The notes under the pieces are model-generated. The model ran no database searches, had not been told where the DNA came from, and saw nothing but the letters and a program-made list of their open reading frames with translations. The position numbers and the translations under genes were made by a program. 64,000 bases of DNA from Bacteroidota bacterium (GTDB lineage: Bacteria; Bacteroidota; Bacteroidia; AKYH767-A; OLB10): the NCBI GenBank assembly GCA_016714005.1, contig JADJOA010000009.1:1-64000 (forward strand), in the 5' to 3' direction. This document shows positions 36,509 to 46,706 of the stretch, piece by piece. Positions within the stretch are counted from its first letter, which is position 1, and every line of letters starts with the position of its first letter.

Positions 36509-36955
36509 ATGAAAAGAAAATTTGAAATAGCTCTGATGATTGCCTGCTTAACAGGAATATTCTATTCAACTTTTGCACCTGCTCAAAATGTAAATTACTC
36601 AAGAAAGTATCGTGTAATTGCTTACAAAAGCGGTAATCCTTCTATAACGAGTGTTTCTAACGAAACCACAGTTATGCCTACCATTTCATTATATGTACCA
36701 AATACATTTACACCAAATGGTGATGGTTTAAATGATACGTTTGGTGTGTATGGCGAAGCCATAAAAAATTATACCATGGAAATTTATGACAGGTGGGGCG
36801 CTAAAATCTGGTCAACAGAAAACGCCAATGATAAGTGGGATGGTAAATACAAAGGACAGTTGGCGCCACAGGGAAGTTATGCTTATAAAATTATAGCACT
36901 AGGTCCTGATGGAAAAACGACCAACAAACAAGGTTCGGTTAACTTAATACGTTAA
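36509..36955 (+). CDS. Minimal T9SS type B sorting-domain protein, 148 aa
   Basis: Start at 36509 (MKRKFEIALMIACLTGIFYS) with a signal peptide; the ATG six codons upstream is less likely. After only about 60 residues of spacer the rest is a complete gliding motility-associated C-terminal domain (LYVPNTFTPNGDGLNDTFGV, MEIYDRWGAKIWST, WDGKYKGQLAPQGSYAYKII). There is no room for a separate passenger domain. It may be a secreted domain in its own right or the tail of a longer ancestral protein. Confidence 0.8.
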   Translation: MKRKFEIALMIACLTGIFYSTFAPAQNVNYSRKYRVIAYKSGNPSITSVSNETTVMPTISLYVPNTFTPNGDGLNDTFGVYGEAIKNYTMEIYDRWGAKIWSTENANDKWDGKYKGQLAPQGSYAYKIIALGPDGKTTNKQGSVNLIR

Positions 36956-37082
36956 TAAAAATGTCGCTGATAATTATATCGTACTTTATAAGTCGTTTCG
37001 ACAAAAAAGGAATTATTAAAGAACGATTAAAACAAAACAAAATGCTGGCAAAACTACATGCCAAGGTTGTTTTAAAACATAG

Positions 37083-37115
37083 AAAGGCTGCCTCAATTAA
37101 GAGCAGCCTTTTTTG
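37083..37115 (+). terminator. Terminator after the minimal T9SS type B gene
   Basis: AAAGGCTGC and GCAGCCTTT form a stem around an 11-base loop and are followed by a T run. It lies about 130 bases past the stop at 36955, so the transcript has a long untranslated tail. Confidence 0.7.
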
Positions 37116-37175
37116 TATAAACTTTTCTGAGACCAACTTTATGTAAGCAAAAAGTTTTCTTAAAGTTTTTGCTTC

Positions 37176-37950
37176 TCATGATATGATCCTTTTTATCATT
37201 CGCAGGTTATGCGAATATTTTTTTGTATCAGCATTAAAAATGCCGTGATGATCTAACGAATCTATTCTAACTTTACCTGAAGCATGAATTATTTTACTAT
37301 TACCGGTAATAATACCTACGTGTACAATTTTGCTCTCGGCATTATCAAAAAAATGCAAGGTCTCCCGCATGTGATTCTTCCAATAAATTTACGATATACC
37401 CCTGTTCTGCCTGTAAAGATGCATCACGCAAAAGTTTATAGCCTGATAATTTATAGACCATTTGGGTGAAACCAGAACAATCAATGCCAAACGGAGAGCG
37501 GCCGCCCCACAGGTAAGGTGCATTTAAATACATATAAGCATTTTCTATCAGCTCTCTGCCCGAAGTATTTTTATCGGGATATTTTGCATTTCCTTCAAAC
37601 TTAAATTTTCTGTCATTAATTCTGCACCATCCATTTTCGAAAAAAGGCAATACGCTTCCTATTACTACAGAATAAATGTTGGGCTCTGTCATCAGCAACT
37701 GAACCAAATCATAAGATAAAAAAGCTCCTGTTTTTTGAAGAAAATTAAAATCTTTAAAATCTAATTCAGTAGCCTGAGCGGAAGCAATCCATCCTTCGTA
37801 ATTATCAAAAGCAATTTTTATTCTCATCCACTCGTGTTGTTGTTCCAGCACCTCAAAGTGTTCTCCGAAAAGCAATTGTGAAACCATTTCACTTTTATGT
37901 GATGGTTCTGATCTTACAGGAACAATACTTACGCTACAAATTCCAAACAT
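37176..37950 (-). CDS. NlpC/P60 (C40) peptidase with SH3-like domain (frameshifted)
   Basis: The N-terminal SH3-like part has SIVPVRSEPSHKSEMVSQLL and WMRIKIAFDNYEGWIA. The C40 domain has YLWGGRSPFGIDCSGFTQMV with the catalytic cysteine, and after a break at about 37345-37370, KIVHVGIITGNSKIIHASG with the histidine. Joined length is about 257 residues. It cleaves cell-wall peptides, usually D-Glu to meso-diaminopimelate. No signal peptide is seen, a common feature of this Bacteroidota family. Confidence 0.85.
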
Positions 37951-37964
37951 TTTATTTTAACCCT

Positions 37965-39146
37965 TCAAACATTTTCAATAACCATTGCACTTGCGCCACC
38001 ACCTCCGTTACAAATACCTGCCGCACCATACTTTGCATTATTTTGTTTGAGTACATGAATAAGTGTAAACCAATATTCTTGCTCCGGAGCAACCAAGCGG
38101 ATGACCCAACGCCACAGCACCACCATTTACGTTTACTTTTGCAGCATCTAATTTTAGCTTATCCATATTAGCAAGAGACACTACGCTAAATGCTTCATTA
38201 ATTTCAAAGTAATGAATGTCATTCATTTTTAAACCTGCCTTTTCAATTGCACGTGGTAAGGCAATAGATGGAGAAGTAGTAAACCACTCAGGTGCTTGTT
38301 CTGCATCGGCATAACTTCTGATAATAGCAATTGGTTTCTTTCCAAGTTTTTCTGCTTTTTCTTTGCTCATTAAAACCAATGCAGCAGCACCATCATTCAT
38401 GGTTGATGCGTTGGCAGCAGTTACGGTTCCATCTTTAACAAATACCGGTTTAAGCTGTGGTATTTTATCAAAGTTTACACTTTTATATTCTTCGTCTTCT
38501 TTAAAAGTAATAGGGTCTCCCTTTTTCTGAGGAATTTCTACAGGAACAATTTCATCGTTAAACCTACCTGCAGCCCAGGCAGTAGAGCTGCGTTTGTACG
38601 ATTCAATGGCAAAAGCATCCTGAGCTTCGCGTGATATATTACAGTCTTTTGCACAAAGCTCAGCAGCATTTCCCATTGCATAATTGTGATAAACGTCAGT
38701 CAATCCGTCTTTCGCTAAACCATCTATCATTTTACATCACCATATTTATTTCCCCAACGGATGTTTTCCGAATAAAACGGAACATTGCTCATGCTTTCCA
38801 TACCACCTGCAACTAATACATCGTTATCACCACACATTATACTTTGAGCAGCAAGCATTACTGATTTCATGCCCGATGCGCAAACCTTATTAATGGTTGT
38901 GCAATGAACACTATCGGGCAAGCCTGCAAAACGCGCAGCCTGCCGGGCAGGTGCCTGCCCAAGATTGGCTTGTAATACATTGCCCATATAAACTTCTGTA
39001 ACTTCTTTTCCGTCTATACCTGCTTTTTGAATTGCGCCTTTAATAGCAATAGCGCCTAACTTAGTGGCAGAGATGCCTGATAATTTTCCGCCAAAACTTC
39101 CCATAGGAGTGCTCACAGCTGAAATAATGTAAACTTCTTTTATCAT
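37965..39146 (-). CDS. Acetyl-CoA C-acyltransferase (thiolase), two frameshifts
   Basis: MIKEVYIISAVSTPMGSFGG at the start. The nucleophilic cysteine is in NKVCASGMKSVMLAAQS, followed by VLVAGGMESMSNVPFY. After a break at about 38728 come YFEINEAFSVVSLANMDKLK and GGAVALGHPLGCSGARI (histidine). After a second break at about 38040 the end KYGAAGICNGGGGASAMVIE carries the second cysteine. Total about 393 residues, a complete thiolase. It works in fatty-acid or ketone-body metabolism; which direction cannot be told. Confidence 0.92.
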
Positions 39147-39191
39147 TTTGTAATTGTGAATAGTGCATTGTTTTGTTTCTAAAAACTTCTT

Positions 39192-40395
39192 TTAAATTTT
39201 GACTTGATTCTCTTTTATCTCTTTTGATACCTTCCTTCTTTTTCTTTCCTGAATAATTAAAGATAGCTCTCTGCCCATTTGTCCAGAAATGGATGTGTTT
39301 TCGGATGCGCGCCTGAATAAATATGGCAAAACAGATTTAACAGGACCATAAGGTACATACTTGCAAACGTTATAACCTGCCTTTGCCAGATTAAAACTGA
39401 TATGATCACTCATACCCAACAATTGCGAAAACCAAATGTTTGGATGATTACGTGCAATACCTTTTCGTCCATTAATGTTGCAAGCAAAAGGCTGCTATTT
39501 TCATTATGGGTGCCTGCGCAAATACTTATTCTGTCAATATTATCTAAACAAAAACGAAGTGCTTCATCGTAATCTTTATCAGATGCAGCTTTATCTGGCT
39601 GAATAGGATCTTCATAGTGCATATCCACTGCCCTTTCTCTTTCTTTCTCCATATAGGCACCCCGCACTAATTTATAGCCCGGGTAATAACCGTAATTGCG
39701 CGAATGATCAAAAGAATGTTTAAGATAGGCAAGCCTGTCATGTCTATAAAGTTGTATAGTATGGAAAACTACCGCTTCAGTTTTATTATAGAACAGCATC
39801 ATTTTCTCCGCCATTTCGTCTATGGCATTTTGAATCCAGCTTTCTTCGGCATCAATAAAAATTTTTACGCCATTATCGTAAGCTGTTTTGCAAATTTCAT
39901 CAATCCTGCTTTGTGCTGTAGAAAAGGCTGCACTTTCTGTTATGGATAAATGCAACCCTGAACTTACTTTTTCTAATAAAGAGAATTTTGCAACACCAGT
40001 TACTTTAAACACACAAAAAGAAATGGACTTATCACCTTTAGCACGCTTAATTGTACTGATAATTTCGTCTCTTGTCTCGTTAAACAATTGCTCCGTTTCG
40101 GCACCTTCTACCGAATAATCGAGAATGCTGCCTACATTATACTTCCACAGAGATTTTATGGTCTCCCCGCACTTTTCAATTGTTTCGCCACCCACAAAAT
40201 GTTTATATAAAGTAGCTTTAATAAGAGGTTTAATTGGCAAACCAAATTGCAATGCCCTGTAAGTTATTGAAGGACCAATCTTAACTAAAAAATTATTGCT
40301 GATTAATTTAAACAGCCAATACGCACGCATTAAATCAGCATCACTCTTGGCTTCAAAAGCGTTTTTTGTGTTTGAAAACGAAATTTTTCCGGCAT
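39192..40395 (-). CDS. putA: Proline dehydrogenase (two frameshifts)
   Basis: Single-domain FAD enzyme oxidising proline to pyrroline-5-carboxylate. The probable start ATG at 40395 is separated from the main frame by a missing A near 40383. The main frame has KIFIDAEESWIQNAIDEM, IQLYRHDRLAYLKHSFDHSR and YPGYKLVRGAYMEKERERA. A second break at about 39415 precedes LLGMSDHISFNLAKAGYNVC and KYVPYGPVKSVLPYLFRRAS. About 400 residues, the usual size of monofunctional Bacteroidota enzymes. Symbol used for the PRODH function only; there is no fused P5C dehydrogenase. Confidence 0.9.
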
Positions 40396-40575
40396 ATTTA
40401 AGGCCGTAAACCTACCATTTTTTTGAAGAATTGAACCGGAACTGGCCCATTTAGCATAGCTCTCAATTAACAACAATGTGTTAATTATTGCGTTTTTAAT
40501 GCAATTAAAACCAGTGCAATTTTTTTCTGATTAAATACTTTTGCAAGTAGTTTTAAAAATTGAAATAAACCCTTT

Positions 40576-41608
40576 ATGATTATGCGCAAAAAAAATTCTA
40601 TTGCTTTACTTTTAATTTGCTTAAGCGCGTTTCAAATAAAAGCCCAACAACTTACTCCGCAGGATTATATTAATTTGTATAAATATGATGCTGTGGAAGA
40701 TATGCTTAGAACAGGTGTACCTGCCAGTATAACCTTAGCACAGGGTGTGCTTGAAAGTGAAAGCGGCAACAGCGATTTGGCGAGAATTGCCAATAATCAT
40801 TTTGGAATAAAATGCCATAAGGAATGGAGTGGAGATACTTTTCATAAAGATGATGATGAAAAAGCATGAGTGTTTTAGAAAATATAATACGGTTTTAGAA
40901 TCATTTGACGACCACAGCAATTTTTTAAAAACCCGACCTCGTTACACTACGCTGTTTACACTTGAAATAACCGATTACAAAGGCTGGGCGAAAGGTTTAA
41001 AAAAAGCAGGCTATGCCACCAACCCTCATTATGCTCATAAACTTATTGATCTTATTGAAAGATATAATCTTAACGAACTTGATCAGTTAAAATCATCAGC
41101 AGGTTTAACACCTTCTTTGCAAATAAAAAATAGTACTATCGCAAGTAGTGAGAGTGTAAAGTCTTCAGTAGGCGTTCCTGAAAAAGCGGAGGTTAAAAAT
41201 TTGGAGAAGCCGAATCCGGTAAATGATACACAACGTACCACTTCAACTATTAAGATTAAACAGCCGCATTATTTTGCAGAAAAGAACAATGTAAAATATG
41301 TGATTGCCAAAAAAGGAGATACATGGATGAGCATTGCCGATAAAAATGAAATGATGTTGTGGCAGGTTTTAAAGTATAATGATGCCGGTCGTGATGATTT
41401 TTTGCCTGAAGGAACCATCGTTTATATCAAACCCAAAAGAGCAAATGCCACAGAAGCATTTCATGTGGTAAAAGATGGAGAGACTATGCGTGATATTTCC
41501 CAGTTGTATGCCGTGAAACTTTTTCAGCTTTACAAGAAAAACCAAATGGAGCCCGGCACGCCCTTAACGCCCGGTATGAGAATTATCCTGAGCGATTCAG
41601 GCAATTAA
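40576..41608 (+). CDS. Glucosaminidase (GH73) with LysM domains (frameshifted)
   Basis: Signal peptide MIMRKKNSIALLLICLSAFQ. The catalytic part has SITLAQGVLESESGNSDLAR, with the acidic residue after LE, and NNHFGIKCHKEWSGDT. After a break at about 40855-40865 comes WAKGLKKAGYATNPHYAHKL. The C-terminal part carries LysM-like repeats (VIAKKGDTWMSIADKNEMML and HVVKDGETMRDISQLYAVKL). Joined length is about 343 residues. It hydrolyses peptidoglycan glycan strands in the periplasm. Confidence 0.88.
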
Positions 41609-41635
41609 AATACAGCGATAGGTAACAGCAAAAAC

Positions 41636-42794
41636 CTATTTCCCTTCCATCCAAGATTTATAATAATCGGGGATTATAATTTTCATAGCTTCTTCTGTTA
41701 ACCAGAGTGGCTTAAATGTATCAACCATTACTGCAAGCTCCTTTGTTTCTTTAGCACCCAAAGATTTTTCTACCGTTCCCGGATGGGGCCCATGTGGTAT
41801 GCCTCCCGGGTGTAATGTAATTTGCCCTTTGGTTACACTCTTACGACTCATAAAATCGCCATCAACATAATAAAGCACTTCATCACTGTCTATGTTGCTG
41901 TGGTTGTAAGGCACAGGAATTCCGAGCGGATGATAGTCATACATTCTTGGCACAAAAGAACATACCACAAAATTATGCGCTTCAAAAGTCTGGTGTATGG
42001 GTGGTGGCATGTGTACACGACCAGTAATAGGTTCAAAATCATGAATAGAAAAAATATAAGGATAACAGTTACCATCCCAACCAACAGCATCAAAAGGATG
42101 GGTGGCATAAATAAACGGATATACTATACCCTGTTTTTATCATCACTTTAAACTCGCCTTTTTCATCAAACGTTTTTAAGTTTTGCGGCTTGCGTATATC
42201 GCGCTCGCACATTGGGGCATGCTCTTCAAACTGTCCGTATTCATTACGGTAGCGCCTCGAAACTCAATGGCAGTAAAGAATCAACAATAAACAGGCGGTT
42301 ATTTTCATCGTTAAAATGTAGCTGGAAAATAGTACCGCGTGGAATAATTATATAATCGCCATATTTAAAATCTATACTGCCATAAATAGTATCTATCCTG
42401 CCGCTGCCCTGGTGTACGAATATAATTTCATCAGCATCGGCATTTTTTAAAAAATAATCTGTAATAGATTTTTTAGGTGCCGCTAATGATATATGCAAAT
42501 CATTGTTAACCAAAACAGGTTTCTTGCTGAGGATATAATCATCTTCTGGTGTAACACTAAATCCCTGAAAACTTTGGTGAAGTAAAGACCTTTTCATGGC
42601 AATCTTAGGCTCCCGCGAAAAAGGCTCACCTGCACTTTTTATCATTGTAGGTGGATGGCAGTGATAAAGCAAGGAATAAACGTTGCTGAAACCATGCGTA
42701 GAAAAAGTTCTTCGGCATATAAGGCTCCATCGGGCTTGCGAAATTGAGTATGTCTTTTTGCCGGAATTTTTCCGAGTGAATGATACTGTGGCAT
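41636..42794 (-). CDS. hmgA: Homogentisate 1,2-dioxygenase (several frameshifts)
   Basis: An iron enzyme opening the ring of homogentisate in tyrosine breakdown. Start at 42794 (MPQYHSLGKIPAKRHTQFRK), with breaks at about 42680-42700, 42240 and 42010-42140. Pieces in order give ALYAEELF, SNVYSLLYHCHPPTMIKSAG, IIFVHQGSGRIDTIYGSIDF, GDYIIIPRGTIFQLHF, PPPIHQTFEAHNFVVCSFVP and the ligand region TLHPGGIPHGPHPGTVEKS. About 386 residues, matching the cupin-fold bacterial form. The rest of the tyrosine pathway is not in the window. Confidence 0.88.
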
Positions 42795-42924
42795 TTCTGA
42801 AAATTTGTCAACGAAATTAAGCAATTAAAATATTTTTGAATGACCAGAGGTTTAAAACAAAATCAATATCTTCATTATATATGCTGTAGTGTACCTTATT
42901 TTTGAGATCATAAAAATCAATAAC

Positions 42925-43988
42925 ATGAAAAAATATTTACACTCATTCTATCAGTGCTTGCTATTCATAGCCTTGCACAAATTACCATCACTCAAACCGA
43001 TTTGCCTATTGTTGGCACTTATTACATTAATGCTACCGATAGCAATTATGTTGCACCCATACCGGCTGGCGGTGCTGCCCAGTCGTGGAATTATTCTTCA
43101 CTTTTAAATAACGTCCAAGATACAATAGGCTTTATGAGTTCTGTTGGTACGCCCTATGCAAGTACTTTTCCACAGGCTAATCTTGCGGGTTTTGATGCAA
43201 ATACCAATGCGTGGATTTATTTTATTTCCAACAGCACGGGCTTTTATGTAAACGGTGCGTACTCTTCTGCTTTTTTTGGCGGCATTTTATTAAATTATAA
43301 TCCCCCTCAACTTATTGTTCCAGCACCGTTTACTTATAATGACACACGACTCTCTAACTACAGATTTGAATATGCCGATACTACTTCACTCATATCCGGC
43401 AGTCCTGATTCAGTAAAGTACATTATTAACGGCACTATTAATATGTTGGGCGATGGATATGGTTTATTAACATTACCTAATGCAAATCATCCAAACACAT
43501 TAAGAATAAAAAGCACAACAGTTCAATCAGATACCATACAAGTTAAAATTCCATTCGTTGGGTGGACAACTTTTAGCTCTACACAAACCCAAACAACAAA
43601 TTACCGCTGGGTAAAAAACGGAACCGCAAGTAATGCTTTGCTTCTTGAAATTTCTGCCGACAGTGCGGGACAAACATCTGAAACATCGTCCTATCTTTTA
43701 AACTCTGGAGTTGTTGCGGTTAGCAATGAAGTTAAAAATGAAAGCAAGACAACAGCATACCCCACTCCAGCAAAAGATTTCATCACCTTTAATTTTAATA
43801 ACAGGTTAAATAGTGATGCTGTTTTGGTTATTTACAATGCACAGGGACAAAAAGTAAAGCAAATAAATGTTGGCAACCTCGATATTTTTACAGCCAGAGT
43901 AAACTTATTCGTTAACGGAGTTTATTTTTATAATGTTGTTTCAACTAATGGTATAGAAGATAAAGGAAGGTTTGTTGTAAATAAATAA
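42925..43988 (+). CDS. T9SS type A secreted protein, about 354 aa (frameshifted at N-terminus)
   Basis: The ATG at 42925 followed by a run of six A lacks one base; with seven the signal peptide reads MKKIFTLILSVLAIHSLAQ. The mature part begins ITITQTDLPIVGTYYINATD and is a beta-rich protein (SWNYSSLLNNVQDTIGFMSS) without a known catalytic domain. The sorting domain is recognised from AYPTPAKDFITFNFN to GVYFYNVVSTNGIEDKGRF. It is exported to the surface. Confidence 0.75.
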
Positions 43989-44024
43989 TTTATTTCTTTT
44001 TACAGGACTGGGTGGTTTGTTAAT

Positions 44025-45134
44025 TCAAACTTCCCGGTTTTTCCATTTTATATGCTTACCTAAAACAGAAAGAATAAATACCACAGATAGGTAAACAGGA
44101 TTTAAAATCAAGACATAAAAAAAGTATTGCAGTAACCCTTCTTGCTTTGTAAATGTGCTAAACGAAAACAAATAGATGAAATCAAAAACACATTTTGCAA
44201 AAAGCACAATATAAAAAGGAAAAATAGATCCTCCTGTTATGAGGCATACAAGAAGAGAAAAGGGCAAAAAAATATTTACCACAAGTAAAAATATTCCAAG
44301 CAATGTTATTACCGGTTTTTTATAAACAGGTGTTTTCTTTGCCCATCTTACACGCTGTTCAATAAATGTTTTTAGGTTACTTATAGGTTGGGTAGTAATC
44401 AGTACATTATTATTTTTTAAATAAGAAACTGCTTTGCTTCCATATTTTTCTTTTAAGGCAAAAAGAAGAAAAGTATCATCGCCTGAACTAAGGTTCTTTC
44501 CTCCCACCCCATCAAATACCTCAAGATAATCTTGTTTTAAAAATGCAAGGTTTGCACCATTGCACATAATGGGATAATTTGCCGAAACAAGAGAAGCAGT
44601 AATTGCTTGCAAGCCCATAAACTCAAGTGCCTGGCAGTTTTCAAGAAATGTTTTTCCTGCAAGTTTTACAGGCATCACCAGCATTTTATTAGTTGATGCA
44701 TTAAACCTTTGGTGAATAGTATCAAGCCATTTTACAGAATGAATGCAATCAGCATCGGTGGTTACTATAATATTGTACTGCGCATGTAAAACTCCTTTGT
44801 GTATCGCATGCTTTTTTCCACTTTCTGTTTCATCAAGTTCAATTGTTTTTAGCTGAAATGATAAACCGGCAACGTTAATTTTTTCTAGTGTTGCGTCCTC
44901 TGAGTGGTCATTTACAATTATCACTTCAAACAAATTACTTGATAACGATTGACTATCCAGCGATTTAATTAAAGTGGAAATATTCTCTTCTTCGTTTCTT
45001 ATAGCAATAACAACACTGATTTTATTTCCTGAATTATGTAGTATAGGTTTTTCCTTTAGCTTTATCCATGAAACGAAACAAAACAAGATAAACATTGCAT
45101 AGGCAGCCGCAAGAAAAATTGAAATGTAAATCAT
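44025..45134 (-). CDS. Family 2 glycosyltransferase, 369 aa
   Basis: One N-terminal helix (IYISIFLAAAYAMFILFCFV), then the GT-A domain with ISVVIAIRNEEENI, VIIVNDHSEDATLEKI, the metal-binding IIVTTDADCIHS and the acceptor motif QRVRWAKK, then two or three C-terminal helices. This architecture is that of processive or lipid-linked glycan synthases. The start codon overlaps the stop of the flippase-like gene (ATGA), so the two are translationally coupled and may act on the same lipid-linked sugar. Confidence 0.85.
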   Translation of the reverse strand: MIYISIFLAAAYAMFILFCFVSWIKLKEKPILHNSGNKISVVIAIRNEEENISTLIKSLDSQSLSSNLFEVIIVNDHSEDATLEKINVAGLSFQLKTIELDETESGKKHAIHKGVLHAQYNIIVTTDADCIHSVKWLDTIHQRFNASTNKMLVMPVKLAGKTFLENCQALEFMGLQAITASLVSANYPIMCNGANLAFLKQDYLEVFDGVGGKNLSSGDDTFLLFALKEKYGSKAVSYLKNNNVLITTQPISNLKTFIEQRVRWAKKTPVYKKPVITLLGIFLLVVNIFLPFSLLVCLITGGSIFPFYIVLFAKCVFDFIYLFSFSTFTKQEGLLQYFFYVLILNPVYLSVVFILSVLGKHIKWKNREV

Positions 45135-46107
45135 GTGTTAGTTCCCCTCCTTGAAAATTTAGCTCCCACAAACAGAACACTTCCTGCCAGGGAAGGGATA
45201 ACAAGATTAATAAACCAAACGGCAAACGATACGGTTAATATAGCTGAAATGTCACTAATCATATTCTGCATAACAAATGCCGACACAGAAACCCGCATGG
45301 CTGGCTCAAGTATAGCAATGCTGGGTAGAATGGTCATAACCAAAAAGATTAAGCCGGTGGAAAAAAATAAGTCTGAAAATGGAAGATGAATATCAGCTAC
45401 TTTAAAATTAACACATACTGCAAGGTAAAAATCACATACCTAAATGCCGACAAACCGGCTACTGTTACCAAATCTTTTTTGAATAAGTTTCATATACCTT
45501 TAAGTACTTTTCTAAAAAGTTTTTCTTGATAAAAGGTAATCTTACTTTTGAAATAAGATGGATGTTAAAGTAAAAGTAAATTAGCGGCAACCCCAATAAA
45601 ACTGCTCCTGAAATAAGCGCAAACGAAACTTCAGAACTAAAATGTGTAAGCCGCGGAAATAAAACCGCTAATGAAACAATACCTGCAAGTAAGGTGATAA
45701 TTAACTGACTAAGACTTGCGGCAATAGCAGCAAGTGCTCCATTTATTCTATTGCTCTCATTTAGTATTAACACTCTGCCCGCAAATTCGCCCACGCGGTT
45801 AGGTGTAAAAAAGTAAGTGCCACACCTAACAATACTCCGTGCAACGCTTTGGCAAAAGATATTTTTGTTTCGTACTTGAGCAAAAATCTCCATTTAACAG
45901 CTTCCATTCCCCAATTAACTATCATTAACAAAATGGTCAACAGTAGCAATATACATTTGCCCGTATTGGTTAAAGCATTGTTAACAAAACTTAAAAAATT
46001 TCAAACTCGTTTTTATTGAAAACTTGTTTGCAAATAAAAAATACTGCAAGTACAGTAATGCTAACTTTGAGCAGTGCGTAAAGAAAATTTATTTTAGTTC
46101 CGTGCAA
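45131..46107 (-). CDS. Flippase-like (UPF0104/LPG-synthase TM) membrane protein, several frameshifts
   Basis: Pieces in order: LYALLKVSITVLAVFFICKQ, LLTILLMIVNWGMEAVKWRF, FTPNRVGEFAGRVLIL, LIITLLAGIVSLAVLFPR, FALISGAVLLGLPLIYFYF and WFINLVIPSLAGSVLFVGA. EAVKW, NRVGEF and INLVIPSLAGS are family signatures of lysylphosphatidylglycerol-synthase-like transmembrane proteins. At least three breaks are present. The start is uncertain (TTG at 46107 proposed, since 46148 begins ruvC in the other direction). It is in an operon with the downstream glycosyltransferase. Confidence 0.75.
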
Positions 46108-46147
46108 GAAAATTTCTGTTGTAGCCACAATTATAATAAAACCAAGC

Positions 46148-46699
46148 TTGAAAAGAGATAAAATAATTCTTGGCATAGACCCCGGCACAAATATTATGGG
46201 TTATGGAGTTATTGAAGTTACAGGTAATATACTGAAATTAATTTCGGCAGGAGTCATCTCTTTAGAAAAATACGATAATCATCCATTAAAGCTCAAACAT
46301 ATATTTGAGAAAACTTCCGGATTAATATCTCAGTATTTACCTGATGAATTAGCAATTGAAGCACCCTTCTTTGGAAAAAACGTGCAAAGCATGTTAAAAC
46401 TTGGAAGAGCACAAGGTGTAGCGCTTGCTGCTGCATTGCAAAAAGATGTCCCTGTTTTTGAGTACAGCCCTAAAAAAATTAAACAATCGGTTACCGGTAA
46501 CGGCAGTGCAAGTAAGGAACAAGTAGCAGCTATGCTCCAAACATTATTACAATTTGAAACCACACCAAAATACTTAGATGCAACTGACGGATTAGCAGCA
46601 GCCGTATGCCATCATTTTCAAAATAACGGAATAGTAAAAGCTGCCCGTGCAACAAACTGGCAAACATTTATAAAACAAAACCCCGAACGATTAGCATAA
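46148..46699 (+). CDS. ruvC: Holliday junction resolvase RuvC, 183 aa
   Basis: Cuts Holliday junctions as a dimer with RuvAB. Acidic residues are seen in KIILGIDPGTNIMGYGV, LPDELAIEAPFFGKN and LDATDGLAAAVCHH, and the DNA-contact stretch is SPKKIKQSVTGNGSASKEQV. The start is TTG at 46148, as no ATG precedes the first strand. Intact. The S9 peptidase gene follows after 7 bases. Confidence 0.93.
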   Translation: MKRDKIILGIDPGTNIMGYGVIEVTGNILKLISAGVISLEKYDNHPLKLKHIFEKTSGLISQYLPDELAIEAPFFGKNVQSMLKLGRAQGVALAAALQKDVPVFEYSPKKIKQSVTGNGSASKEQVAAMLQTLLQFETTPKYLDATDGLAAAVCHHFQNNGIVKAARATNWQTFIKQNPERLA

Positions 46700-46706
46700 C
46701 ACATTT

